The notes: generated from the sequence alone by a model not told the origin. A DNA stretch of 64,000 nt from Psychrobacter cibarius (GCF_016107535.1 NZ_JABASQ010000001.1:310001-374000), one strand, 5' to 3'. Counted from the first letter of the stretch, positions 37,868 to 47,508 are shown. A program made the numbers and translations.

Positions 37868-38515
37868 ATGGATAGCCGTATTATCATGAAAATCGATGCT
37901 CTTACAATTGCAAAATCAAAACCCTTTTTTCAGGCGATTTCTGCTATTTTTTTAAGTCTTTCACTATTGAGTGCTTGCCAAAAAGCACCAGAGCCTGAGA
38001 CAGATAACGAAACAATCTCTGAAGCGGCAGTACAAACCACACCCGTGACTACCAATATTAATGTTGATACGACCGCTAATAATGGTGATGATATCGCAAA
38101 TCCTGAAGTAGGTTCAGAACAAGATGTAAGCTTAACTGAGCTAGAGAATGACCTTGGTGCAACAGACTCGGCAGTAAACAATACTGCACCAGCACCAGCA
38201 CCAAATCCAGAACAAGCCATTAAAGGCGCGCAAATTACTGATGTCCGTTATAAAAATGCGGCTGGTGAATCACTCTCGGTCGTTTTTGAAACCTCAGCAG
38301 CAGGCGTACTCAACGCTATCATTAGCCTACCGAACAAACCAAAAATGACACTAAGTGCGCCAGAAGGCCAAGGCAATAACCCAACTTATCGATCAAGCGA
38401 TGGCAGCATCCAACTGGTCAGTCATGCTGGTGGTGGTACTATCGATCTTGTCCAAAATAACAAAATTACTAGCTTTGATGCAGTCAGTGCCGAAGCAGAA
38501 GTCATCACTGAGTAA
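37868..38515 (+). CDS. Lipoprotein with acidic linker, unknown
   Basis: The 215 residues contain a signal region ending in a lipobox LLSAC, then an acidic Thr/Asn-rich disordered stretch (about 45-115) and a beta-rich C-terminal domain (about 118-205, ITDVRYKNAAGESLSVVFETS). The second Met (37886) is an equally possible start. No family is recognised. The C-terminal domain looks like a small periplasmic beta domain. Confidence 0.75.
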   Translation: MDSRIIMKIDALTIAKSKPFFQAISAIFLSLSLLSACQKAPEPETDNETISEAAVQTTPVTTNINVDTTANNGDDIANPEVGSEQDVSLTELENDLGATDSAVNNTAPAPAPNPEQAIKGAQITDVRYKNAAGESLSVVFETSAAGVLNAIISLPNKPKMTLSAPEGQGNNPTYRSSDGSIQLVSHAGGGTIDLVQNNKITSFDAVSAEAEVITE

Positions 38516-38577
38516 TTGATTAAAAAATACAGCTTAGCACCTTTAAAAATTTACATAAAAGAAATCTCTTGAGCATT

Positions 38578-38616
38578 AAAAAGGCAGCAAATATTTATGA
38601 TATTTGCCGCCTTTTT
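38578..38616 (+). terminator. Bidirectional terminator
   Basis: A 17-bp stem with one mismatch (aaaaaggcagcaaatat with atatttgccgccttttt) lies between the lipoprotein gene and the converging DUF4112 gene. Confidence 0.92.
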
Positions 38617-38634
38617 AATGCTATTAACTTTTCT

Positions 38635-39309
38635 CTAGCCAAATCCAGTTACTTTGCCAAACAGACTGACCAGCCAACTGATTACTGCCCACAGTCCCCA
38701 ACCAATCACTACAATAACGATTAATCCCAATAGATCAGGAATGTGCAAATACAGCCATGCAATGATAGGGTTATGCCAAAAAGCGCCAAAACGGCTACGC
38801 TGTTTGTCTTCTAGCGATTGATGCAAAAATGGTCGATCCATATGCATGGTTTCGGTGATACCATACTCATCGTGCAGATGCTCATGCACGATGCCCAAAG
38901 TCTTACGACTGGGTCGAATAAAAATATCAAGCAGCGTCCCAATACCCGGTACGATACCAACGACCATATCAATGAGTGCCAGTCTGACAGCAGGCGTCAT
39001 TTTATGCGCTGGCACACCCAGCTGACGCCCTAATACAAAAGCATAGCTGGTTAAAGCCAGTCCCGCTAAATCTCCTGCCAGCGGAATCGTCGAAAGCGCT
39101 GCATCTGCACCCATGCCTTGTTTGGTAAAAGGCACACGTACCAGCGAATCCATCGTATTAGCAAACTTAGCCAATTTACGCTCGGTGGCGATCACTTGTT
39201 CGCGTGTTAGCCCATGCTCAGCTAGCTTTGATTGATAATCGATGACAGGTGCATTGGCATCAGAAGATTTTTTCGCTTTTGACTTTGAGAGCTTTTTGAA
39301 GTTATCCAT
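38635..39309 (-). CDS. DUF4112 domain membrane protein
   Basis: The 224 residues start at MDNFKKL (39309). The upstream extension of 13 codons lies inside ubiA and lacks a ribosome site. A charged N-terminus leads to the DUF4112 core (about 55-155): [10 protein letters not shown], the phosphate-binding-like [33 protein letters not shown] and a final hydrophobic helix. The ATG overlaps the ubiA stop codon by 8 bp, so expression is linked to ubiA. Function is unknown. Confidence 0.87.
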   Translation of the reverse strand: MDNFKKLSKSKAKKSSDANAPVIDYQSKLAEHGLTREQVIATERKLAKFANTMDSLVRVPFTKQGMGADAALSTIPLAGDLAGLALTSYAFVLGRQLGVPAHKMTPAVRLALIDMVVGIVPGIGTLLDIFIRPSRKTLGIVHEHLHDEYGITETMHMDRPFLHQSLEDKQRSRFGAFWHNPIIAWLYLHIPDLLGLIVIVVIGWGLWAVISWLVSLFGKVTGFG

Positions 39310-40219
39310 TAAAAGTCGTCCATAGACAAGCGATTGCAATGAGAGCAAAGACGTAACGCCCTACCCATATATTGGCTAAAAACGCTTGGAAACAGGCTCT
39401 TGCATTACGAGTAGCACAAGCGCTATTTTGCTTAGCAAACATCATCGCCACTAACGCCAAGCCAAATACTGGCGTCAGGCCTAAGCTTGTCGGTGCAAAG
39501 TAATGCCAAATGACCGCGCCCATAATAAGCAAAAACAATGTTTGTAGCAGCGAGATGATAATCACATCATAGCGACCAAATAATATTGCCGTTGATTTGA
39601 CCCCAATTTTTAAATCATCTTCACGGTCAGCCATAGCATATTGGGTATCATAAGCCACAGTCCAACACATATAAGCGACAAATAACAGCCAACACCATAT
39701 ATCAGGCGCGCCTTGTATCGCCACATACGCCATCGGTATCGCCCAACCAAAAGCCGCTGCTAAAAACACCTGCGGCAAATGGGTAAAACGCTTCATAAAT
39801 GGATAAATGAATGCCAATAACACTGCGCCAAGCGACCAGTAAAATACGGCTATCGGCAAAAAGAATAGCAAACTGGCACTGAGTAATACCAATACTAAAA
39901 AAGCAGCGATTGCTTCTTTAGCAGACAGACGCCCATCAGCTAATGGACGGCCTTTGGTGCGGGTCACATGACCATCGACCTTACGATCGGCAAAATCATT
40001 GATCGCGCAACCTGCCGCCCGCATAAAAATCGCGCCCAGCGCAAAAATCACCAACATCTTAAGACTTGGTAGACCTGCACTTGCACCTTGCTGTTGCGCT
40101 TGACCCATCGCCGCCAGCATTACGCCCCATAGCGTTGGCCATAATAATAGCTCAATACCTACTGGTTTATCAAAGCGCGTCAGCTGCAGGTAAGCTTGTA
40201 GTTTGTCATCGAATGTCAT
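39302..40219 (-). CDS. ubiA: 4-hydroxybenzoate octaprenyltransferase UbiA
   Basis: UbiA attaches the polyprenyl tail to 4-hydroxybenzoate in ubiquinone synthesis, in the inner membrane. The 305 residues have two Asp-rich motifs that bind the prenyl diphosphate through Mg2+: [12 protein letters not shown] (about 73-84) and [13 protein letters not shown] (about 192-204). Helices fill the rest. The chain is slightly longer than E. coli UbiA (290). ubiC is not adjacent in this window. A 13-bp tandem repeat lies 66-115 bp upstream of the start. Confidence 0.96.
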   Translation of the reverse strand: MTFDDKLQAYLQLTRFDKPVGIELLLWPTLWGVMLAAMGQAQQQGASAGLPSLKMLVIFALGAIFMRAAGCAINDFADRKVDGHVTRTKGRPLADGRLSAKEAIAAFLVLVLLSASLLFFLPIAVFYWSLGAVLLAFIYPFMKRFTHLPQVFLAAAFGWAIPMAYVAIQGAPDIWCWLLFVAYMCWTVAYDTQYAMADREDDLKIGVKSTAILFGRYDVIIISLLQTLFLLIMGAVIWHYFAPTSLGLTPVFGLALVAMMFAKQNSACATRNARACFQAFLANIWVGRYVFALIAIACLWTTFNG

Positions 40220-40284
40220 GGTATTTTAATTATCACTGATAGAATATTCTGTATGCCTATTTGTATTTATATAACTGTCTGAAA

Positions 40285-40334
40285 GCCAATAGATTAAGCC
40301 AATAGATTAAGCCAATAGATTAAGCTAATAGATT
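40285..40334. repeat. 13-bp tandem repeat, about four copies
   Basis: gccaatagattaa is repeated three times perfectly (40285-40323), then once partially with one change (to 40334). It is in the spacer between the small gene at 40341 and ubiA, upstream of the ubiA start. Confidence 0.92.
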
Positions 40335-40340
40335 GGCGAG

Positions 40341-40583
40341 CTACTGAATTTGCTGCCACAGTTTATTTGCCTCGATGAGCGACAGCTCAGGATATTGTTT
40401 ACGTAAAGCTTTAATAGCAGGGATTTTGTCTTTTTGTGCGGCTTGTTGACGCAAAAATGCCACATAATCTTCAGGACGACTGAGCTCTTTTAAACGAGCT
40501 TCTAGCCTTAATATTCGGGTGCGCAAAATAATGTTGATTAATAATAATCCTGCACCCATGATCCAAATAATTAACGTCGACAT
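40341..40583 (-). CDS. Small membrane-anchored protein, unknown
   Basis: The 80 residues have one N-terminal membrane helix (about 3-22), a basic and helical stretch (RTRILRLEARLKELSRPEDY) that may be a coiled coil, and a C-terminal helical region (IKALRKQYPELSLIEANKLW) resembling a ribosomal-L7/L12-C-terminal-like or 'helix-turn' motif. No named family is identified. It is upstream of ubiA on the same strand. Confidence 0.65.
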   Translation of the reverse strand: MSTLIIWIMGAGLLLINIILRTRILRLEARLKELSRPEDYVAFLRQQAAQKDKIPAIKALRKQYPELSLIEANKLWQQIQ

Positions 40584-40660
40584 TCCCTGCTCCTAAATTC
40601 CCTAATTCTAAAAATACAAACTTGTTAACTGAGCACAGTAATTATCATAAAAAATGGCTA

Positions 40661-41572
40661 TTAAACAAAATAACCATCAAAGCGTACGGCTTCGTTATGC
40701 CAGCTCTCACTTGGTTGTTGATGCGCAAGTAACGGCGCAAATTGCGGACGCTTAACGACCACGCGGCCAGACGTTTGAGCATTTTGACGGACGACTGCTT
40801 GCGCACTTTGTAGCAACTGTTCTTCCTGTTCTAGCGTTGGTGGGCTAGCCAATTGGTGTAAGGCTTGCATGTGCTTGCCTACTTTAGCGCCTTTACCCGT
40901 TTTGCTATCTTGATAACTGTCTTCCGGAAACATAGGATCCAGATACACCACATCGACTGCTTTCATATCGATTTCTTTAGTGTCATCTATCGCATCTGCT
41001 GCTAGAGTTGCAAAATAGCCAAGCGCATCGGTATTGATAATATGCAGACGGCTCATCAGCTTTTGCCAATTTGCTAGCCCACTCATACGCTGCTGCTCTA
41101 CTAACAATAACAATGCCATCAAGGGCTGCTGCTCGAGCATAATGACCTGTGCGCCCGTACTGGCTAATATCAGACTGTCATGACCAAAGCCTGCTGTAGC
41201 ATCGATAACATGACTGTCAGATGTGATTTTGACTGCTTGTAATAATAACTCAGACTTACGCCCCGCACTCACCACACGGCGTTGCAGCTTATCCCATTCT
41301 GGTGCAACGCTTAACCCATCGCTCAGCCATGATAGCTTATTTTTTTCATCCAACAACAATATAGGTTGGGTAGCTGTCTGGCTTAACTGCTGGCGACGTT
41401 TTTGACTAAGCTTATCGGTAAACAGCTCAAGGTGTAAAATAATGGGCAGCTGATGTGCGATTATCAGCGCTTGTATATCTGCAACCTGACTATGCTGCGA
41501 CTCGCTGACATAGTATAGTTGGCAGTGCATAATGTTACTACTCTCTTTGCACCCTTGGCGTGAAGCGGTCAT
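40661..41572 (-). CDS. rsmJ: 16S rRNA (guanine1516-N2)-methyltransferase RsmJ
   Basis: RsmJ methylates G1516 of 16S rRNA using SAM. The 303-residue frame has the SAM motif DATAGFGHDSLILAS (about 118-132) and the catalytic-site VVYLDPMFPEDS, both characteristic of RsmJ, with VVVKRPQFAPLL near the C-terminus. A second Met (MHCQLYYV, 41530) matches the family start better than the first, so 14 residues may be extra. It lies 46 bp downstream of uppP on the same strand. Confidence 0.93.
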   Translation of the reverse strand: MTASRQGCKESSNIMHCQLYYVSESQHSQVADIQALIIAHQLPIILHLELFTDKLSQKRRQQLSQTATQPILLLDEKNKLSWLSDGLSVAPEWDKLQRRVVSAGRKSELLLQAVKITSDSHVIDATAGFGHDSLILASTGAQVIMLEQQPLMALLLLVEQQRMSGLANWQKLMSRLHIINTDALGYFATLAADAIDDTKEIDMKAVDVVYLDPMFPEDSYQDSKTGKGAKVGKHMQALHQLASPPTLEQEEQLLQSAQAVVRQNAQTSGRVVVKRPQFAPLLAHQQPSESWHNEAVRFDGYFV

Positions 41573-41618
41573 CTCTACTTTCCTATTCGCGGCTTATAGA
41601 CTCATCCTACAATCGGCT

Positions 41619-42461
41619 CTAGCCTGCCATTTGATAACCAAAACCCCAAGCCGCTATTAATACAATGATGCCAGTAATAATGCGTAACCACGCAAAGATT
41701 TTAAAATCACGACGACTGACCCATTCTACTAGCAAACGGATACAGAGTAAGGCGACGATAAATGACACCACCGTACCTATACCTAATACCAGCCAATCCT
41801 CGCTATTAGTCAATACATCATGATGCTTCAGCAAATCTAATAATGCCGCGCCCACGATGACTGGAATACCCAAAAAGAAAGAAAATTCAGCGGAAGCTTT
41901 ACGTGAGACGCCGAGCCATAGCGCGCCGATAATTGTCGCGCCTGAGCGTGATGTTCCCGGTATCAATGCCAGACATTGCAGCAGACCAATCATCAACGCG
42001 GTTTTTAGATTGACGTCTTCTGCTTCTTGCGCAATAATCGTTTTAGGGCGATTTTCTACATAGAATATCAATAAACCACCGATAATCAGCATAATTGCCA
42101 CGACGATGGGATTAAATAAATATGATTTAATCTCATCAGCGAAGGTAAAACCAACGATCATCACCGGAATAGTCGCCACAATCAAGCTAAGTCCTAGCTG
42201 GCGTGGATTACTCATGCCTTCAGCTTTGCCTGTCAGCAGACCCATCAGCGCTTGCCATAGTCTGTCCCAGTAATCATAAATGACCGCTAAGATAGCGCCA
42301 AGCTGCACCACTACCACAAATAAATCGACTTTTTCTTTGGTCCAAAAGCCCAGCAAATCCGCTGATAAAATCAAGTAGCCAGTGCTAGAGATGGGTAAAA
42401 ATTCAGTGATACCTTCAACGATACCCATGATAACAGCTTGAATTAATAAAATGATATCCAC
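41619..42461 (-). CDS. uppP: Undecaprenyl-diphosphatase UppP (BacA)
   Basis: UppP recycles undecaprenyl pyrophosphate to the monophosphate carrier for cell-wall synthesis and confers some bacitracin tolerance. The 280-residue membrane protein has the two active-site motifs: EGITEFLPISSTGYL near residue 17 and PGTSRSGATI near 170. The start is a GTG with AGGAAAG upstream. Ten or so helices are seen, as in the family. Confidence 0.96.
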   Translation of the reverse strand: MDIILLIQAVIMGIVEGITEFLPISSTGYLILSADLLGFWTKEKVDLFVVVVQLGAILAVIYDYWDRLWQALMGLLTGKAEGMSNPRQLGLSLIVATIPVMIVGFTFADEIKSYLFNPIVVAIMLIIGGLLIFYVENRPKTIIAQEAEDVNLKTALMIGLLQCLALIPGTSRSGATIIGALWLGVSRKASAEFSFFLGIPVIVGAALLDLLKHHDVLTNSEDWLVLGIGTVVSFIVALLCIRLLVEWVSRRDFKIFAWLRIITGIIVLIAAWGFGYQMAG

Positions 42462-42557
42462 GATGGCTTTCCTAAATATGGATCTATTGGCTAATAGTGT
42501 TTTAGAGTATTTTTATATTTTATATAGCGCTGATAATGGCTGGCATTAATATGATGG

Positions 42558-43244
42558 TTACGCCTTACCTTGCTCTTTTAGCGTTTTCCACGCTTGATTG
42601 CGCAGATACTTTGGCAACGCTTGCGAGGCTTCTGTGCCGCCTGTCGCCCTAAATTGAGCAATACCAAGCTGCCCTATCACAGTAGCATCAGGGTGAATAT
42701 CTACCTGAATGATCTGACCATCATGTAATGTTAATAACGGCGCACCATTGCCAGCAATGGGAATATTGAGCACCGTCTGGCTGTCATAATCGAGCAACTG
42801 CTCGGTATCTTCGCCATTTTCTTGATTAACCGCCTGCATAAGGTTGTCTATTAGCACATATTGCCCAAAATACACTTGCTGCATACGCGCATCAAGGGCG
42901 CTATACACTTCGGTCACACCATATTTTTGATACGCTGCTTGCGCAATCGCTTGTAAGCTTGAGACTCCGACACAAGGAATATCATGGGCGACAGACAATG
43001 CTTGTACTACTGCCGTATTAATCCGTATGCCACTAAAGGCACCAGGACCACGGTTAAATATCAAGGCTTGTAAATCAGCAAGGTTGAGCTTAGCCTCGGA
43101 CAAAGCGGCGTCAATCATTGGCAGAATTTGCTGGGTTTGCTGGCGTTTACCCGTCTCCGTATGACTCGATAGCACTTGACCACTGACATCTAAAATCGCG
43201 ATCGAACACTGATCAAACACGGTATCCATTGCTAAAAACATCAT
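42558..43244 (-). CDS. tsaB: tRNA t6A biosynthesis protein TsaB
   Basis: TsaB is an ASKHA-fold partner of TsaD in forming N6-threonylcarbamoyladenosine at tRNA position 37. The 228 residues begin with MFLAMDTVFDQCSIAI, and the family signature NRGPGAFSGIRI is near residue 65. The catalytic residues of TsaD are not expected in this protein. tcdA, which acts on the t6A product, is also in the window but 42 kb away. It has its own spacing from uppP (96 bp). Confidence 0.95.
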   Translation of the reverse strand: MMFLAMDTVFDQCSIAILDVSGQVLSSHTETGKRQQTQQILPMIDAALSEAKLNLADLQALIFNRGPGAFSGIRINTAVVQALSVAHDIPCVGVSSLQAIAQAAYQKYGVTEVYSALDARMQQVYFGQYVLIDNLMQAVNQENGEDTEQLLDYDSQTVLNIPIAGNGAPLLTLHDGQIIQVDIHPDATVIGQLGIAQFRATGGTEASQALPKYLRNQAWKTLKEQGKA

Positions 43245-43370
43245 AACCTCGACCTATTGACTTAGCATTATAAAACAGCGCCTATCATAGCATTTAGGAT
43301 AGGCAAATTTTATTAATTTATAAATTTTCATATTTAATCCATCAATATTTATGGGAACATGACAGACATA

Positions 43371-43404
43371 AAAAACCCCAAAGCGACTTGCACCTTGGGG
43401 TTTT
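43371..43404 (-). terminator. ffh terminator
   Basis: The aaaacccc...ggggtttt hairpin, with aag/ctt inside, is followed by T on the minus strand, about 40 bp after the ffh stop codon. Confidence 0.9.
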
Positions 43405-43445
43405 CATTAAGAATTCAATACTATAGCAATCTAAGCATCTATCAA

Positions 43446-44996
43446 TTAAAAACGGGTTTTAAACTTTTTTGGCGCTTGATTCTGCATTTCCTGCATTTGT
43501 TTTTGCATCTCTTCGGTGCTTGGCATGTTGTTTGGATCCAGACCCATCTGCTTAGCCATTTGTTGTGGATTCACATCTTTGACGCCGCCTTGCTGACCGC
43601 CGCCACCAAATAAAGGACCGCCACCGCCGCCACCTGCAGCACCGCCACCCATTAGCCCTTGCATCGACTTCATCATTTTACTGATGCCTTCAGGCTTGGA
43701 GATCATTTTCATCATTTTTGCCATTTGCTTGTGTTGTTTAAGCAAACGATTGACGTCTTGAATCTCACGTCCAGAACCTGCGGCAATACGGCGCTTACGG
43801 CTTGGATTAATTTTATCGGGATTTTTGCGCTCAAATGGCGTCATCGAATTAATCAACGCTTCCATCTCACGTACTTTTTCTTCTGGCTTGGCATCCTCGA
43901 CCGCTTTTTGCATATCCGAGCCGCCCATACCTGGCATCTTATCTAAGAAGCCTGCCATGCCGCCCATGCTTTTCATTTGTTGGAACTGGGTCAATAGATC
44001 CTCAAGGTCGAAATCACCGCCCTTTTGCATCTTTTTCGCCATTTTTTCGGCTTTATCACGGTCGATTTTTTGTTCAACTTCTTCGACCAAACTCAGTACG
44101 TCACCCATACCAAGAATACGTTGAGCGATACGTTCAGGATGGAACAGCTCTAACGCGTCTAATTTTTCACCGCGACCTAAAAACTTAATTGGTTTGCCAG
44201 TAATCGCACGTACAGAAAGTGCCGCACCACCGCGCGCATCACCATCAGTCTTAGTTAAAATCACACCCGTTAATGGCAGCGCATCATTAAAGGCTTTGGC
44301 AGTATTTGCCGCATCCTGACCCGTCATCGCATCGACGACAAATAACGTTTCAGACGGATTGACCGCTGCAGTTAACGCCTTAATTTCAGCCATCATAGTC
44401 TCATCGATAGCCAGACGACCAGCGGTATCAATAATCAAAATATCTTGGTACTGAATCTTTGCTTCTTCGATAGCACGCAGCGCAATATCAATCGGGTTTT
44501 CGTCGCTACTTGAATTAACAAACTTGGCATTCACTTGACCTGCCACTTGCTCAAGCTGAGCAATCGCCGCTGGACGATAGACGTCAGCGGATACCAGCAT
44601 CACTTTTTTCTTATGACGCTCTTGTAAAAACTTCGCCAATTTACCGGCAGTCGTGGTTTTACCTGCCCCTTGCAAACCAGCCAGTAAATAAACAACTGGT
44701 GGCTTACCCGTCATCTCAAGCTGCTGATTGGCACTGCCCATCATTTCGGTCAGCTCGTCATGGACGATTTTGACAAAGGCTTGCCCCGGTGCCAACTCTT
44801 TAAGTACTTCTGCACCAAGCGCTTGCTCTTTGACGCGCTTTACAAAGTCACGGGTGACGGGTAGCGCGACGTCGGCTTCTAGTAGCGCCATACGCACTTC
44901 ACGCAGGGTATCTTTGATGTTGTCTTCGGTCAACTGCCCAGTACCGACGATATTGCGCAGGCTCGACGATAAACGTTCTGTTAAGGTATCAAACAT
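43446..44996 (-). CDS. ffh: Signal recognition particle protein Ffh
   Basis: Ffh binds signal sequences and 4.5S RNA and, with FtsY, delivers membrane proteins to the translocon. It has 516 residues. The N domain (1-90) is followed by the G domain with GLQGAGKTTTAGKLA (about 104-118), DTAGRLAIDE and TKTDGDARGGA. The M domain is Met-rich (MAKKMQKGGDF, MPGMGG). The tail is longer than in E. coli (453) and includes a Gly-rich stretch (GGGAAGGGGGG). It has GAGAG before the ATG. It is divergent from ypjD, as in many gammaproteobacteria. Confidence 0.97.
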   Translation of the reverse strand: MFDTLTERLSSSLRNIVGTGQLTEDNIKDTLREVRMALLEADVALPVTRDFVKRVKEQALGAEVLKELAPGQAFVKIVHDELTEMMGSANQQLEMTGKPPVVYLLAGLQGAGKTTTAGKLAKFLQERHKKKVMLVSADVYRPAAIAQLEQVAGQVNAKFVNSSSDENPIDIALRAIEEAKIQYQDILIIDTAGRLAIDETMMAEIKALTAAVNPSETLFVVDAMTGQDAANTAKAFNDALPLTGVILTKTDGDARGGAALSVRAITGKPIKFLGRGEKLDALELFHPERIAQRILGMGDVLSLVEEVEQKIDRDKAEKMAKKMQKGGDFDLEDLLTQFQQMKSMGGMAGFLDKMPGMGGSDMQKAVEDAKPEEKVREMEALINSMTPFERKNPDKINPSRKRRIAAGSGREIQDVNRLLKQHKQMAKMMKMISKPEGISKMMKSMQGLMGGGAAGGGGGGPLFGGGGQQGGVKDVNPQQMAKQMGLDPNNMPSTEEMQKQMQEMQNQAPKKFKTRF

Positions 44997-45484
44997 AAAT
45001 AACTCTCAGTTAAAATAATTCTTGGTGAAAACAATATTTACTTAAAATAATACTTACTTAAAATAATACTTACTTAAAACAATACTTAGTGAAACTGGCT
45101 TCAGCTTAAATAGCGGATAAATATTATTAGGGAATACTGTAAAGTATTTAATCGTATCTTCATAAAAACAATGATAAAAAACAGTCTATTATCAACACTA
45201 TAGCACCAAGACAATGCCAAAATTATATCGGTTTTGCAAATACAGCATTACCAAAGCTTGGCGCGGCGCTTTATGACTTATAGACAATCGCTTTATAAGC
45301 TAGGCATATGAGCGCTCATTCAAGCAAACTTGGCCAAGCATTTATAAGGAATAAGCAAGTTGGTGCTCAATTGGCACCCATTTTATGATAAATTGGACGA
45401 TTATTCTAATCATTCCGATAATACCACTTTAGCATTAAATTGAGCGGCTATTTTGCGCTCAGTATGAGATGAGGCATTATATCT
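44997..45484. other. Divergent spacer between ffh and ypjD
   Basis: These 488 bp hold no gene. They contain the 16-bp tandem repeat (45033-45096) and two perfect palindromes close together: atgagcgctcat at 45308-45319 and cttggccaag at 45329-45338. The ypjD promoter is presumably within the right-hand 150 bp. Confidence 0.65.
45033..45096. repeat. 16-bp tandem repeat, three to four copies
   Basis: Units aatatttacttaaaat, aatacttacttaaaat and aatacttacttaaaac, then a degraded fourth, run from 45033 to 45096. They lie 37-100 bp upstream of the ffh start codon. Confidence 0.9.
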
Positions 45485-46276
45485 GTGCACTTTGCATTCT
45501 TACTTGCTAGCCTAGCCTATATCTTAGTCAGCGCTTACCTTAGTTGGGCACTGACTCGGGATAAGCCTATCCATAAAGGCATCAGTTTGGGATTATTGAT
45601 GGTCGGCATGCTCGCGCATGCGGCGCTACTTTATCCTTATGTTGTGACGCTTTACGGGCTAAACTTCAATCTTTTTAATATCATTAGCTTAATCAGCTTA
45701 TTCTTTTTGTTCTTCTATTTTTTATTTTGTTTGTATCGCCCCATTGTTAGTCTGGGCATACTAGCAGCGCCAACAGCATTGGTAGGGTTGACAATTGGCT
45801 ATATTGGCCGTGCGCCTTATCAACCCATTACGAATATCAGTATTGGGCTTGAAGCTCATATATTACTATCACTTGCCGCCTATTGTGTGCTGCTGATGGC
45901 AGCGGTGCAAGCGCTATTTTTGCGCCTACAAATACGCGAACTCAAGCACCACTCTATTCATCGTTTTTGGGTCAATAAACTACCATCACTACAAAGTATG
46001 GAGAGTCTATTATTCGATATGCTATTGGTCGGTTTTGTCCTACTAAGTATCGCATTGGGCATTGGCTTTATCTATGTAGAGGATTTGATGGCGCAGCATA
46101 TTGTGCATAAGACCGTATTTAGCCTGCTGTCTTGGTTATTGTTTGGGGCGCTACTGGTCGGTAACTGGCGTGCTGGATGGCGGGGCAAACGTGCCGCCAA
46201 TATGACTATCTATGCTTTTATCCTATTAGCCATCGGCTTTGTGGGCAGCAAGTTTGTGTTAGAGATGCTGATATAA
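45485..46276 (+). CDS. ypjD: Cytochrome c assembly family membrane protein YpjD
   Basis: The 263 residues have about eight helices and match the CcsA/HemX-like cytochrome c assembly domain. The conserved region is ISIGLEAHILLSLAAYCVLLMAA, including the His that binds heme in relatives, with further His in EDLMAQHIVHKTVFSLLSW. The start is a GTG with GAGG upstream. E. coli ypjD is also next to ffh. Its precise role is not established. Confidence 0.92.
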   Translation: MHFAFLLASLAYILVSAYLSWALTRDKPIHKGISLGLLMVGMLAHAALLYPYVVTLYGLNFNLFNIISLISLFFLFFYFLFCLYRPIVSLGILAAPTALVGLTIGYIGRAPYQPITNISIGLEAHILLSLAAYCVLLMAAVQALFLRLQIRELKHHSIHRFWVNKLPSLQSMESLLFDMLLVGFVLLSIALGIGFIYVEDLMAQHIVHKTVFSLLSWLLFGALLVGNWRAGWRGKRAANMTIYAFILLAIGFVGSKFVLEMLI

Positions 46277-46304
46277 AATCAGCGCTGCAATAGCAATAGG
46301 TCCA

Positions 46305-46348
46305 GAAAAAAGCCGTGAGTATTAATGAATAATACTCACGGCTTTTTT
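46305..46348 (+). terminator. Bidirectional terminator
   Basis: aaaaaagccgtgagtatta pairs perfectly with taatactcacggctttttt across a 5-nt loop, between converging ypjD and purU. Confidence 0.95.
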
Positions 46349-46399
46349 TAACCTTCTGTTAACCAGCACTTCTCAATTTGAACTCGCTCTAATTAAATG

Positions 46400-47329
46400 C
46401 TAATTAAAAACCACGGTTTTATTACCCGCTACAATCACGCGGTTTTGTACATGCCAGTTCACAGCGCGTGCCAAGACATTACGCTCGATATCACGACCAA
46501 TAGCGCGCAGCTCCGTCACACCTTGACGGTGAGTGACTCGGTGTACATCTTGCTCAATGATAGGGCCTTGATCAAGCTCAGCGGTGACGTAATGCGCGGT
46601 CGCGCCAATGAGTTTCACACCTTTATCATAAGCCTGACGATAAGGGTCAGCTCCCACAAATGCAGGCAAAAATGAATGGTGAATATTAATGACTTGCATC
46701 GGCCATCGCTTGACAAAATCAGACGATAATATCTGCATATAACGCGCCAACACTAGCAAATCATTGCCTGCCATCAACTCATGAATTTGCTCTTCTGCCT
46801 CTGATTTATTGTCTTTGGTCACTGGCACATGATGGAAAGTAATACCGAAGTTCTCTACCGATTGGCGCAAGTCTTCGTGATTACTAACGACAGAGGTAAT
46901 CTCGCAGTCAAGTAAACCTCGCTGATGCCGCCATAACAAATCCAACAATGCATGATCAAACTTTGATACTAAAATACCAACTTTCGTCTTAATCGCATTA
47001 TCATGTAAACGCCAAGCCATGTTATGGCGCTTGGCTACCGTATGCGAAAAACTGGCTTCAAAATTCTCAATGATCTCGCTCAATCCTGCCAAAGCAAACT
47101 CTAAACGCATAAAATATTGACCACCCTCATGAGCAGTTGAATACTGATCGAGAGTGATAATATTAGCACCATAGCGATGAATAAACTCAGATACCGCTTG
47201 CACGATACCGGCTTGGTCACGGCATTTAATCAATAGCGTGGCAGTATCGATTGCCGTCTTGTTAGGCAGGTTATTAGATAGTTTATGAGATGAGTTTTTT
47301 GCTGAAGTAATCGTTACAGTGTCTGACAT
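46400..47329 (-). CDS. purU: Formyltetrahydrofolate deformylase PurU
   Basis: PurU hydrolyses 10-formyl-THF to formate and THF, supplying formate for purine synthesis. The ATG at 47329 gives 309 residues; the open frame continues 19 codons upstream. An N-terminal ACT domain (about 28-105, LLIKCRDQAGIVQAVSEF) is followed by a formyltransferase-fold domain with LARYMQILS, NIHHSFLPAFVGADPYRQAYDKGVK (catalytic Asn-His) and TAELDQGPIIEQD. Length is near that of other family members. Confidence 0.95.
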   Translation of the reverse strand: MSDTVTITSAKNSSHKLSNNLPNKTAIDTATLLIKCRDQAGIVQAVSEFIHRYGANIITLDQYSTAHEGGQYFMRLEFALAGLSEIIENFEASFSHTVAKRHNMAWRLHDNAIKTKVGILVSKFDHALLDLLWRHQRGLLDCEITSVVSNHEDLRQSVENFGITFHHVPVTKDNKSEAEEQIHELMAGNDLLVLARYMQILSSDFVKRWPMQVINIHHSFLPAFVGADPYRQAYDKGVKLIGATAHYVTAELDQGPIIEQDVHRVTHRQGVTELRAIGRDIERNVLARAVNWHVQNRVIVAGNKTVVFN

Positions 47330-47455
47330 AGTGCGCCCAATCAAAAAATTAAACTTGCTACTGACTTTCAATACGGTCATTAGCATAGGAAACCGACTAT
47401 TCTAATCGCTTTTACCTAACTTTGCTGATTGAGTTGGTTGTATTTCGTTATTGAG

Positions 47456-47508
47456 ATTATAAATACAAAAACCCCCAACGCGTGGTTGGGGGTTTTTGTA
47501 TTTATAAT
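47456..47508 (-). terminator. 24-bp perfect inverted repeat terminator
   Basis: The arms 47456-47479 and 47485-47508 are exact complements with a 5-nt loop (gcgtg). A run of five C flanked by A (left) and T (right) makes it a terminator in either direction. It ends the Ig-like lipoprotein gene, six bases after its stop. Confidence 0.93.
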
